64,000 nt of DNA, from the NCBI GenBank assembly GCA_964497185.1, contig CAZCBX010000005.1, forward strand, positions 62,001 through 126,000, written 5' to 3'. The position numbers and the translations under genes are program-made. This DNA is from CAZCBX01 sp964497185 (GTDB lineage Bacteria; Bdellovibrionota_G; JALEGL01; JAGRMV01). This document shows positions 31,390-39,889 of the stretch, one piece after another (the stretch's first letter is position 1; each line of letters opens with the position of its first letter). A model generated the notes under the pieces. The model had not been told where the DNA came from. It did not search any database and was given only the letters and a program-made list of their open reading frames with translations.

Positions 31390-32433
31390 ATGGCGAAAAA
31401 AGTAGGTATTTTAACAGGCGGAGGCGATTGTCCAGGGCTGAATCCAGCCATTCGCGCCGTGGTGCGCAGCCTTCAAACCCAAGATTATGAAATAATCGGT
31501 TTTAAGGGCGGCTGGCGGGGGCCCATCGACAATGACGTCATGCCCATGGACTGGTCACAAGTGGATCATTTGCTTAAAGAAGGTGGAACCTGTTTGCGCT
31601 CTTCACGCACCAACCCTTTTAACACCGATGGTGGCGTGGATGCCATTGTCAAAACATTTGAAACCCAGCCATTGCATGCGCTGGTGGCCATTGGGGGTGA
31701 AGATACCATGGGTGTGGCCCATAAGCTTTATGAACAAAAGCAGCTGCCCATCGTGGGCATTCCCAAAACCATCGACAATGATTTGGATGCCACGGACATC
31801 ACCTTGGGCTTTCAAACAGCAGTGCAAATTGCCACCGAGGCCATTGATCGACTAACCACCACGGCGCAGTCCCATGATCGTGTGATGGTGGTGGAAATTA
31901 TGGGCCGGCATGCAGGATGGTTGACTGCTTATGCCGGATTGGCCGGTGGGGCTGACTGTGTCATCACCCCTGAATTTCCAATGGAGCTGGACAAAATTTG
32001 TAACATCATTGCAGCCAATGAACAGCGCGGTAAAAATTACAGCATCATTGCGGTGGCCGAAGGGGCCTCCATCGTTCACAACGGTGAAAAAATCAATTCG
32101 CAAAGTGAAAAAGCCGTGGACAGTTTTGGCCATGTTAAACTGGGTGGCATTGGCGATCTGCTCGAAAAACTCATCAAAGAAAAAACAGGCCGTGACGTCC
32201 GAAGCACCACACTGGGCCATATTCAACGCGGTGGCACTCCCACCGCCATGGACCGCGTATTGTCCACCAGCCTTGGCCTAGAAGCCGCCAAAAACATCAA
32301 AAACCAAAACTGGGGCAAAATGAGCGCTTTCAAAGATGGAAAAATACAGACTGTCACATTGGCCGAAGGTGTAGGGAGACTGAAAGTATTAACCGAAGAA
32401 TTTTACAGCCGCTGCCAAGCATTTTTTGGCTAG
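31390..32433 (+). CDS. 6-phosphofructokinase, probably diphosphate-dependent
   Basis: The 347-residue protein is a group III PFK: ILTGGGDCPGLNPAIR, the donor loop AIGGEDTMG at 101-109, GIPKTIDNDLDATDITLGF at 124-141, MGRHAGWL and GHIQRGGTPTAMDRVL. ATP-dependent enzymes have Gly at the positions equivalent to E. coli 104 and 124. Here they are Asp 105 and Lys 126, the pair known to favour pyrophosphate as phosphoryl donor. I therefore infer a reversible PPi-PFK, usable for glycolysis and gluconeogenesis. AAAGGAG lies before the ATG. A palindrome directly after the stop may end transcription. Confidence 0.9.
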   Translation: MAKKVGILTGGGDCPGLNPAIRAVVRSLQTQDYEIIGFKGGWRGPIDNDVMPMDWSQVDHLLKEGGTCLRSSRTNPFNTDGGVDAIVKTFETQPLHALVAIGGEDTMGVAHKLYEQKQLPIVGIPKTIDNDLDATDITLGFQTAVQIATEAIDRLTTTAQSHDRVMVVEIMGRHAGWLTAYAGLAGGADCVITPEFPMELDKICNIIAANEQRGKNYSIIAVAEGASIVHNGEKINSQSEKAVDSFGHVKLGGIGDLLEKLIKEKTGRDVRSTTLGHIQRGGTPTAMDRVLSTSLGLEAAKNIKNQNWGKMSAFKDGKIQTVTLAEGVGRLKVLTEEFYSRCQAFFG

Positions 32434-32473
32434 AGGTTTGGGGACATGTACCTCTGGTACGTGTCCTCGACCT
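32434..32473. repeat. REP-like palindrome after pfk
   Basis: AGGT..GGGGACATGTACC pairs with GGTACGTGTCCTC..ACCT around a TCT loop (32434-32473). The GGGGACATGTACC half recurs as a degenerate copy at 37866. It may work as a terminator but lacks a T run. Confidence 0.65.
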
Positions 32474-32520
32474 AAGTGAAGATGGGGCTGGAGTTGATCA
32501 AACGTCCAGTTGCAACATCG

Positions 32521-33627
32521 CTACTGGGCGACCAGCCATTTGATTTCGACTCGGCGGTTTTGTTCTCGACCTGCGCGGGTTTGATTGGTGGCGATGGGAT
32601 AGTCTTCGCCGTAGCCGATGGCGTCCACTCGGTGGCGATCCAAACCATGACGGGTGAGAATGTTCATCACTGTTTTGGCACGCGCAAGTGATAGGGCTTG
32701 ATTGGCTTTCCGATCACCCAAATTGTCCGTATGACCCTCCACCGTATAAAGAAGCGGTGCTTTGTTTTGCATGAGGGCTTTGCTAATTTTTTTCAAAGTT
32801 TTGAGCGATTTGTACGTCACGCGGGCGCTGCCTGGCTCAAAGCTAATGTTATCAATGATGCCACGGGCAAAATGCTGACGGGGACAACCGTAATCATCCA
32901 CGGCGCCGGCTTGCGTAGAAGGGCATAAGTCCATGTAATCCATCACCTGATCCCCATCTTCGTCCGCTTGGCAAGAGGGCGTTGTTGCGCGCTGTTGTTC
33001 GGTCATGTTTTGGCAGCGATTGGCCTTGGGCGCGGGTGTTTCAAAACTTGCTTTGCGTACTTTGGAACGAGGCTCATATTGTTTTGGATTCAATGTCAGC
33101 GAAAAACCTACCCAGCCGCTGAAGTTACTCTGGCCCTCGTCCACTGGGTCGCCCACCCATACATGGTCAAAGCCAACCCCAACATAGGTGGCGATAAGAT
33201 TGGACCACTGTGAACGAAGCCCACCGCCCAAGCCCACCGATACGCCCGTGATGTTTTCAATTTGATCCAGCCGAATCCATTGGTACCCTGCGGTGGCTTG
33301 GGCAAAGGCACCATGTTTTTTTTCAGGATGAAACAAATAGGTGGGGCCCAGCTCAACGGTGCGAACCACCGCATCATCGTCCAGTATACTCAACCCCGAT
33401 TGTTGTCTGTAGCCAACGCCCAGCGCCCAGTTTGATGAAAGGCGATAAGAGGTTTGCAGCGCCCAGCGATAGGAGGCACCCAAGTTGGCCAAGCCATAAT
33501 CATCGAGGTGTGTGTAGCCAAACGAAGCTTGCAAGTCCAGCTCGCCTTTGGTCGGTTGAGCCAGGGTGGCAAAAGGTAAGCCAAACCCGACAATAGCCAA
33601 AATGATATGTGCCCAAAAATATTTCAT
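32521..33627 (-). CDS. OmpA-family outer membrane protein with Tsp3-like linker
   Basis: The 368-residue protein has a signal peptide (IILAIVGFGLPFATLAQ), an N-terminal beta-barrel of about 180 residues (GELDLQASFGYTHLD, NWALGVGYRQQSG, GAFAQATAGYQW), a calcium-binding thrombospondin type 3-like linker (DEDGDQVMDYMDLCPSTQ..DDYGCP) and a C-terminal OmpA/Pal domain (SFEPGSARVTYKSLKTLKKI, VEGHTDNLGD, QALSLARAKTV, QNRRVEIKW) that binds peptidoglycan. The ATG at 33627 fits the signal peptide. It stands 94 nt downstream of dnaE on the same strand. Confidence 0.92.
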   Translation of the reverse strand: MKYFWAHIILAIVGFGLPFATLAQPTKGELDLQASFGYTHLDDYGLANLGASYRWALQTSYRLSSNWALGVGYRQQSGLSILDDDAVVRTVELGPTYLFHPEKKHGAFAQATAGYQWIRLDQIENITGVSVGLGGGLRSQWSNLIATYVGVGFDHVWVGDPVDEGQSNFSGWVGFSLTLNPKQYEPRSKVRKASFETPAPKANRCQNMTEQQRATTPSCQADEDGDQVMDYMDLCPSTQAGAVDDYGCPRQHFARGIIDNISFEPGSARVTYKSLKTLKKISKALMQNKAPLLYTVEGHTDNLGDRKANQALSLARAKTVMNILTRHGLDRHRVDAIGYGEDYPIATNQTRAGREQNRRVEIKWLVAQ

Positions 33628-33721
33628 GAATGCAGTCCATTCGAAGGATGTTGACAGGATAACCTGATGTACAGCTTCTTTATGGGTACCATAGTCAAAG
33701 GCGGCTGGGCATGCAAAAAAA

Positions 33722-36700
33722 TTATTGAAGAAAAATTTTGGTTTGCGGCCCGAGTTGGTTTTGGATGGCTTCAAAGACATCCACCGTGGGCTTGAGTTTA
33801 AACGCTTGAGATAGGGGTAAAATCGTTTTCGACTTACCCGGTATCTCCATGTGTAAAACAATGGGACAACTGCCCTGATGGCGGTCAATTAAATCCTTGA
33901 GCTGCTGTAACCCATCGGCTTGCATTTGCGATGCATCCAACTGAATGTGAACCTTGCCATCAAAATACTGATCGGCGTGATCCAAAAGACAAATGTGGTC
34001 GGCCAATACTTTGGCCTGCTCATCTTGAATGTCCAGCTTGCCCACCACAAAAATGGGCTGATCTTGCGTTAAAACTTCTTGCGCCAATTCAAAACAATTG
34101 GGAAACACCACCACTTCTACACTTCCATGCAGATCATCCATGGTGATGAAAGCCATGCGCGCGCCTTTTTTGGTGGTAATTTCTTTTTTGGTGCTGATCA
34201 ATCCACCCAAACGGACGCTGGACTGATGGGGCTTTTCAAGCAAATTGGCCGTGTGGGCATTGGTGTATAGCGTAAGGTGATGTTGCGATTTTAAAAGGGG
34301 ATGCCCGGTAATGTAGAAACCCACCGACTCCTTTTCAAATTGCAGACGGGTGCCTTCATCCCATTCGGGTATGTTTTTCGCGTCGCTGCTGGGAGCAGGC
34401 AAACTGGAACCAAACAAACTGTCCTGGCCCACCCGTTTGTCCTTCTGCGTTTTCGAGCCGTATTCAATGGCTTTTTCCACATCCATCATCAACTGCGCGC
34501 GTTTGGGGGCAAGGTCATCAAGGGCGCCCGATTTAATCAGCGATTCAAGCACTTTTTTGTTTACCTGGCGCAAGGTCACTCTCTCGCAGAGATTAAACAA
34601 GCTGGTAAAGGGGCCTTGTTTGTGACGGGCTTCAATCATCGACTCAATGGCTGTTTCGCCCACGTTTTTGATGCCCGCCAAGCCAAAGCGAATCTTGCCG
34701 TCGCGCACCATAAAGTCCAGCGCGCTTTGATTGACGTCGGGGGGCAATACGTCAATGTTGGACGCACGACAATCGGCCAAGTGTGACACCACGCGATCGG
34801 TGTTGTTGCGGTCCAATGAAAAACAGGCAGCCATAAACTCAACGGGATAATGGGCTTTGAGATACGCGGTTTGATAAGAGATGAGCGCATAAGCGGCCGA
34901 GTGAGATTTGTTAAAACCATAGCCTGCAAATTTGGCCATCAAATCAAATATTTTTTCAGCTTTGTTTTTTGGATGGCCATTTTTTGCGGCCCCTGCCAAG
35001 AATTTTTCCTGTTGCTGATCCATTTCCTCTTTGATTTTTTTACCCATGGCCCGGCGAAGCAAATCCGCATCGCCCAAGGTGTAGCTGGCCAGCTTCGATG
35101 CAATTTGCATGACTTGCTCTTGGTACAAAATGACGCCATAGGTTTCCTTTAAAATCTCTTCGAGTTCTGGCAAATCATACTGAATTTGTGTGCGACCATG
35201 TTTGCGGTTGATAAAGTCATCCACCATCCCTGAGCCCAACGGACCGGGACGATAGAGCGCCACCAAGGCCACGATGTCTTCAAAACCAGAAGGCTTTAAC
35301 CGAATCACCAAGTCGCGCATGCCCGAAGATTCCAGCTGAAAGATCCCTTGCGTCTCTCCTCGGCTAAGCAGTTCAAACACTTTGGTATCGTGCATGGGAA
35401 TGGATAGCAGATCCACATCATCCCCACAGGACTCTTTGATAAAAGACACCGCTTTTTGCAACAGCGTAAGCGTTTTTAAACCCAGAAAATCAAATTTCAC
35501 CAAGCCGATTTTTTCAACGGCCTTCATATCCCACTGGGTCACCATCTCATCTTTTTGCCCCGTCATCAGCGGCAAATGAGACAACAACGGATCCGCATCG
35601 GAAATCACCACCCCAGCGGCATGCACCGATGCATGACGATGTAGCCCTTCCACACGTTTGGCAATGGTTAAAAGCTCGTCGGTTTGTGCGTCTTCCTGTC
35701 GCAATTGCGCGAATTTGGGCTCCATTTCAAACGCTTCGCTCATGCTAATGTTGAGCACCGAAGGCACCAGTTTGGCCAGTTTATCCACATCACCGTAGGG
35801 CACGCCCATCACGCGTCCCACATCACGAATCGCGGCACGGGGTTGCAGTTTTCCAAACGTGCATATCTGGGCCATGCGCGCGCCGGTAATGCCGGGCTCA
35901 TCGTATTTTTCAGATACATATTTAAGCACTTCATCGCGGCGGTACTGGCAAAAATCCACATCGATATCCGGCATGCTGATGCGTTCGGGGTTGAGAAAAC
36001 GCTCAAAAAGCAAATTGTAAGGTATGGGATCCACATCGGTGATTTGAGTGGCATAAGCCACCAGCGAGCCCGCCGCAGAACCACGACCAGGACCCACCGG
36101 TATGCCATTGTTTTTGGCATAGTTGATAAAATCTTGAACAATCAAAAAGTACCCCGAAAAGCCCATGCTGATGATGATACCCAATTCTTCATCCAAGCGG
36201 GCGCGATACATCTTTTCCATGGCGGGTTGCTGGTCGGCGGGTATGTTTTCCAGGGCAAAGCGCTGGGCCAAGCGTTTGTGCATGCCCTGCACCGACATCT
36301 CGGTTAGCGCATCATCCAAGGTCTGACCGGGCTTGGTTTCGTATTGGGGCATAAAATACCCCTTGCGATCCATTTCAATGTTGCACCGCTGCGCAATGGC
36401 CAAGGTATTTTCGCACGCTTGGTCAAACTCAAAAAACAACGAAGCCATTTCATCGGGTGATCGAAAATAATACTGATCGGTTGGAAATTTTTGTCGGTTT
36501 TCTTCGTGCAAAAACTTGCCGCTGCCCACGCAAAGCAAAACATCATGGGCTTTGGCATCTTCTTGCACCAAATAGTGGGTGTCGTTGGCGGCCACCATGG
36601 GCAAGCCCATTTGCTTAGAAAGCGTGCGAATGCCTTCATTGATTTTTTTCTGAATCGGCAGTCCCGTATCCATCACTTCCAAATACACTTGATTTGGGCC

Positions 36701-37189
36701 CAAAACTTCGATCAGTTCATTGAGCTTGGCCTGCGCCACATCGGGCCGGTCATCTTGCAAAAATGTGCCTGGAATGCCAAAGCGATTGCCTGTTAGCGCA
36801 ATTAAACCCCGGCCGTGAGCCTTTAAATCGGTCCAGTCAATTCGGGGTTTGTAATAAAACCCTTCGGTCTGCGCCTTGGAGCAAATTTGATACAAATTGC
36901 GCAGGCCCTCATTGTTTTCAGCGAGCAACACCAACGCATACGAAGGATATTTTTTGGTTCGCTCCCGCGCATCCCCATCGACCAGCGTAATATCCAAGCC
37001 AACAATCGGCTTAACGCCATGCTTTTTGGCCGTCTGAAAAAACTCATACGCGCCATGCAAATTGCCATAATCGGTCATAGCCACCGCCGGCATCGCCCAC
37101 TCAGCGGCCTGTTTGCACATTTCATCAAAGGTCAGCATCGCTTTGAGCAGCGAATACGAAGAATGATTGTGCAAGTGAACAAACGACAT
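33722..37189 (-). CDS. dnaE: DNA polymerase III subunit alpha
   Basis: DnaE is the replicative polymerase. The 1155-residue protein is the size of the E. coli subunit. It starts with a PHP domain (FVHLHNHSSYSLLKAML, about 1-270, metal-binding HxH kept), followed by the polymerase palm with the catalytic aspartates in PDIDVDFCQYRRDEV and GPGRGSAAGSLVAYA, fingers with LYRPGPLGSGMVDDFI and YGVILYQEQVMQIA, a tandem HhH region and a C-terminal OB fold (VRLGGLISTKKEIT..FITMDDLHGSVEVVVFP). No 5' partner gene overlaps it; 214 nt separate it from the next upstream gene. Confidence 0.97.
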   Translation of the reverse strand: MSFVHLHNHSSYSLLKAMLTFDEMCKQAAEWAMPAVAMTDYGNLHGAYEFFQTAKKHGVKPIVGLDITLVDGDARERTKKYPSYALVLLAENNEGLRNLYQICSKAQTEGFYYKPRIDWTDLKAHGRGLIALTGNRFGIPGTFLQDDRPDVAQAKLNELIEVLGPNQVYLEVMDTGLPIQKKINEGIRTLSKQMGLPMVAANDTHYLVQEDAKAHDVLLCVGSGKFLHEENRQKFPTDQYYFRSPDEMASLFFEFDQACENTLAIAQRCNIEMDRKGYFMPQYETKPGQTLDDALTEMSVQGMHKRLAQRFALENIPADQQPAMEKMYRARLDEELGIIISMGFSGYFLIVQDFINYAKNNGIPVGPGRGSAAGSLVAYATQITDVDPIPYNLLFERFLNPERISMPDIDVDFCQYRRDEVLKYVSEKYDEPGITGARMAQICTFGKLQPRAAIRDVGRVMGVPYGDVDKLAKLVPSVLNISMSEAFEMEPKFAQLRQEDAQTDELLTIAKRVEGLHRHASVHAAGVVISDADPLLSHLPLMTGQKDEMVTQWDMKAVEKIGLVKFDFLGLKTLTLLQKAVSFIKESCGDDVDLLSIPMHDTKVFELLSRGETQGIFQLESSGMRDLVIRLKPSGFEDIVALVALYRPGPLGSGMVDDFINRKHGRTQIQYDLPELEEILKETYGVILYQEQVMQIASKLASYTLGDADLLRRAMGKKIKEEMDQQQEKFLAGAAKNGHPKNKAEKIFDLMAKFAGYGFNKSHSAAYALISYQTAYLKAHYPVEFMAACFSLDRNNTDRVVSHLADCRASNIDVLPPDVNQSALDFMVRDGKIRFGLAGIKNVGETAIESMIEARHKQGPFTSLFNLCERVTLRQVNKKVLESLIKSGALDDLAPKRAQLMMDVEKAIEYGSKTQKDKRVGQDSLFGSSLPAPSSDAKNIPEWDEGTRLQFEKESVGFYITGHPLLKSQHHLTLYTNAHTANLLEKPHQSSVRLGGLISTKKEITTKKGARMAFITMDDLHGSVEVVVFPNCFELAQEVLTQDQPIFVVGKLDIQDEQAKVLADHICLLDHADQYFDGKVHIQLDASQMQADGLQQLKDLIDRHQGSCPIVLHMEIPGKSKTILPLSQAFKLKPTVDVFEAIQNQLGPQTKIFLQ

Positions 37190-37403
37190 ATTTTATTCTT
37201 CTACCTGGATCACCCAACGGAAACAACACCAATATTGGATGCCAAGCGACTTTTTCAAATGCGATATGTCAAAGCACAGTGAAATCAATGACATAAAATA
37301 TCAAATCAAAAGAGTCACGAAGATCACAGCATGTATGACGGGCACAAATCAGGTGTTTACGGACTTATTCGAAATCAATGTGGCCCAACAGGAAATATCA
37401 ATG

Positions 37404-37814
37404 CTAGAGCCGACGATCCTGCTGTTTTTGTGCCGTGGGAAAGGTAAGAATCATCAAAACGACGGATGTGAGCATGAAGGGGTAGAATTCATCAATGCTC
37501 TTTAGGTTCATAGCCGTTGCAAATCCCAAAATACCAACAACCTCAAAACAGCCCAGACGAATGACAAGGGCTGTAAAAAATGGTGGATCCTGACCATCCT
37601 TGGGTTTGGGGGCTTTGGCCAAAAACATCCGTGGAATCAAATAGCCCGCAACCACAGCACCCGCAGCACCAATATATAAAGGCGCCATGTTAAAGGTTTC
37701 CAATGCTTCAGATCCTGCTTCCAGCTGCATGTTATGAAGCACAAACGTCAAGATAAGATTGGTCATGAAAAAAGCGCCCCATATGATCATGGGCATAATG
37801 TGTTGGTTTTTCAT
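37404..37814 (-). CDS. Hypothetical four-helix membrane protein
   Basis: The 136-residue protein has four hydrophobic segments (MPMIIWGAFFMTNLILTFVL, APLYIGAAGAVVAGYLIP, CFEVVGILGFATAM, FYPFMLTSVVLMILTF) and short polar ends. I do not recognise a family. The ATG at 37814 is preferred to the upstream TTG at 37850, which would add a residue stretch without function. It stands alone between dnaE and the ZIP transporter, with no Shine-Dalgarno that I can point to. Confidence 0.6.
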   Translation of the reverse strand: MKNQHIMPMIIWGAFFMTNLILTFVLHNMQLEAGSEALETFNMAPLYIGAAGAVVAGYLIPRMFLAKAPKPKDGQDPPFFTALVIRLGCFEVVGILGFATAMNLKSIDEFYPFMLTSVVLMILTFPTAQKQQDRRL

Positions 37815-37862
37815 CAAAGCAAGTATAGAAAAAACCAAAACTTTGTTCAAGAATGAAACTTG

Positions 37863-37882
37863 ATTCCGGGGGGCATGTACCT
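37863..37882. repeat. Degenerate REP-like half site
   Basis: ATTCCGGGGGGCATGTACCT resembles the head of the palindromes at 15463 (AATTCCGGGGAC) and 32440 (GGGGACATGTACC). The matching right half is missing here. Confidence 0.4.
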
Positions 37883-37919
37883 AAACGTCAACTAATTTAT
37901 TGAATACCTCACCATGCGC

Positions 37920-38642
37920 TTAACTTTGCAAAAATTGGTGGCCCATTAAGCCGAGTAAAAATCCAAAATTGGCGCCCAAAGCGGGTAACCATGCTTTTTC
38001 GAGGCGGCTCATGGGTGCTATGTCTTGAAATATCAAATACAAAATCCCACTGGCCGCAAAACTCATGACATAAGCGATGGCCTTGGGGGCGTCTGACAAA
38101 TAAAAAAAACCAATCAAGCCAGCCAGTGGCCCAAGTAGCGCAAAAATTGTCAGCATGAGAATAATGGTTTTATTTTGATGGCGTGAGTCTTGCGTTAATT
38201 CTCGGTAGGCATTGAACCCTTCGGGGAGGTTTTGCAGGGCAATCAAGCCGGCTAAAAGCAGTCCCAAGCTTTGTTTGCTGGCAAAACCTGCACCCAAGGC
38301 AAGCGATTCGGGCACAAAATCCGAGAGCATGGCCACCAGATTGGAGGAAGAACTGCCAATTTGGTTTAAAAATTTATCGCAGCAAAAAAAGAATAGGCCG
38401 CCCGCCAAGAACGAAAAGCCTAATTCCACAATGGATAAATGTTTGGAAGCCTCAGGCACCAGCACCAGCGAAACAGCTGAAATCAATGCGCCACCGCCAA
38501 AGGCAAACACCGTATGGCGAAATTCATCCTCAAGCCACTTTGACTGAAAATTTTCTATGGAAGCAATCCAAGCACCCAGCGGCATAGCCAGACCGGCTGC
38601 CGTGGTTAATAACAGTATCATCCAGACGTTGTGATCCATCAT
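37920..38642 (-). CDS. ZIP family metal transporter
   Basis: ZIP proteins move divalent metals (zinc, iron, manganese) into the cytoplasm. The 240-residue protein has about seven to eight membrane segments. The metal-site helix pair typical of the family is present as DFVPESLALGAGF (helix IV) and ALQNLPEGFNAY (helix V, where the normal motif is HNFPEG, so the first histidine is replaced by Q). GGGALISAVSLVLVPEA gives helix II. Replacement of the histidines could change metal preference. The direction of transport cannot be read from sequence. No regulator is next to it. Confidence 0.78.
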   Translation of the reverse strand: MMDHNVWMILLLTTAAGLAMPLGAWIASIENFQSKWLEDEFRHTVFAFGGGALISAVSLVLVPEASKHLSIVELGFSFLAGGLFFFCCDKFLNQIGSSSSNLVAMLSDFVPESLALGAGFASKQSLGLLLAGLIALQNLPEGFNAYRELTQDSRHQNKTIILMLTIFALLGPLAGLIGFFYLSDAPKAIAYVMSFAASGILYLIFQDIAPMSRLEKAWLPALGANFGFLLGLMGHQFLQS

Positions 38643-38717
38643 GATTGAAACATACCAAATTACGCCACAAAAGCACCTGCATTCATTGTGTTTTAAGCTG
38701 AGCGCAGCGGCTGGCGT

Positions 38718-39110
38718 TTAGAAAACAAATGGTTTTTGTCCTGCTTTTTGGCGGAGGCGGTTGAGGGTGTTTTTTAGCTTGCCTCGGTGCAAGAGTTTTT
38801 TGATGGTTTGGGTTTTTTTGGGAAAATTGGTGAGCATCACGCCCATCAAGATGGTTAGGATGCCCTGGCCGGGGGTGATCAGCATGATCAAGCCCAGCAC
38901 AATGAGAATGCCACCCACCAGATTTTGAATCACGCGGCGAAGTTTATTTTTTGGCGGGTGGTCTCGTACAAAATAGTCGTGCGGTAAACGATACACCATG
39001 TGATGCACGCCAACCATCGATACAAGAAGCAACACGCCTGAAAAAATCATGGCCACGATGCCCCAGGAAGAAAAAATATGTGAATGAATGTTTTCTAAGA
39101 ACGCTCGCAT
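38718..39110 (-). CDS. PGPGW-type transmembrane protein
   Basis: The 130-residue protein has two hydrophobic regions (IVAMIFSGVLLLVSMVGV and LVGGILIVLGLIMLITPGQGILTILMG). The second ends in PGQGILTILMGVMLTNFPKK, close to the PGPGW-family motif, and the tail is strongly basic (KKLLHRGKLKNTLNRLRQK). The function of this family is unknown. The ATG at 39110 overlaps the preceding EEP gene by 16 nt; an ATG 11 codons earlier is possible. It ends an operon of cls, EEP and this gene. Confidence 0.68.
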   Translation of the reverse strand: MRAFLENIHSHIFSSWGIVAMIFSGVLLLVSMVGVHHMVYRLPHDYFVRDHPPKNKLRRVIQNLVGGILIVLGLIMLITPGQGILTILMGVMLTNFPKKTQTIKKLLHRGKLKNTLNRLRQKAGQKPFVF

Positions 39111-39889
39111 GATGCATCCAGGATTAATCTTGCTTGACCCCACAGAGGGTAGTGATCCGATAGGGTGATGGTGCGAAGCACTTCGGTTTGTTCAACGTTG
39201 ATGCCGCGGGTAAAAACAAAGCTTAGTTGTTTGCCAAGATAACGATGCGGATAGGGAGAAGATAAAGCCACTTCATGCATGTTGTTTTTGGCGATCATAT
39301 CCATGAGGCACGCCTTTCGAGCGCGTGACCAGGTGTTAAAATCACCCGTCAGCCACAAGGGGCCTTTATGCTGGGCGAGGCGATGTTCTAAAAGTTGAAG
39401 CTCTTTGGCAAAAACGGCCAGCGAGACAAAGTTGAGCAAATGCACATTGATGGTTAGCAAACTTTGGTGCGTGCCTTCAATGGGGTAGGTACACAATACG
39501 GCCACTTTGGGTGTGGCGATCAGGGATTCAGTGTGTGCCGAATGCAGCACTTCCATTTGCGTAGCGTGGTAGGTGGCCCCTGTTTTTACGCCGGATATTT
39601 TTTTGCTTGAGGGTAGGTACAAATGTTTGCCCATGACCCAGTGATAAGCATCACGCATGGCAAAAACGTCGGGTTGATGTTCAAGTACACTGACTTCTTG
39701 TAAAAAATAAAAATCAGGGTCGGTGGGCAGTTGGTCAAAAATATGACTAAGTCCTGCGATGCGATGTTTGTTTACATTCCAAACCAAAAAGGAAAAGGTT
39801 GAGTCTTCTAAAAGTTTTTGTTTGGCTTGTCCATACTCATGCAAAGCGTTGTTGGCGTCCACGGCGCGAATCCATTTTTTGCGCACCAT
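39095..39889 (-). CDS. Endonuclease/exonuclease/phosphatase family protein
   Basis: The 264-residue protein is an EEP-fold metal phosphodiesterase. It has VWNVNKHRIAGL and FLQEVSVLEH (N and E metal/phosphate ligands), INVHLLNFVSLA (H), LWLTGDFNTWSRAR (GDFN) and ITLSDHYPLWGQ (SDH). It resembles YafD-like members. The family includes nucleases and phospholipid phosphatases; with cls directly upstream a lipid-related substrate is possible, but that is inference. No signal peptide is seen. Its ATG overlaps the cls stop by 1 nt (TAATG), implying coupling. Confidence 0.82.
   Translation of the reverse strand: MVRKKWIRAVDANNALHEYGQAKQKLLEDSTFSFLVWNVNKHRIAGLSHIFDQLPTDPDFYFLQEVSVLEHQPDVFAMRDAYHWVMGKHLYLPSSKKISGVKTGATYHATQMEVLHSAHTESLIATPKVAVLCTYPIEGTHQSLLTINVHLLNFVSLAVFAKELQLLEHRLAQHKGPLWLTGDFNTWSRARKACLMDMIAKNNMHEVALSSPYPHRYLGKQLSFVFTRGINVEQTEVLRTITLSDHYPLWGQARLILDASCERS

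Noticed and set aside
34301..34786. 161-codon plus-strand frame inside dnaE
   Set aside because: It lies antisense within conserved dnaE sequence and has no start signal.
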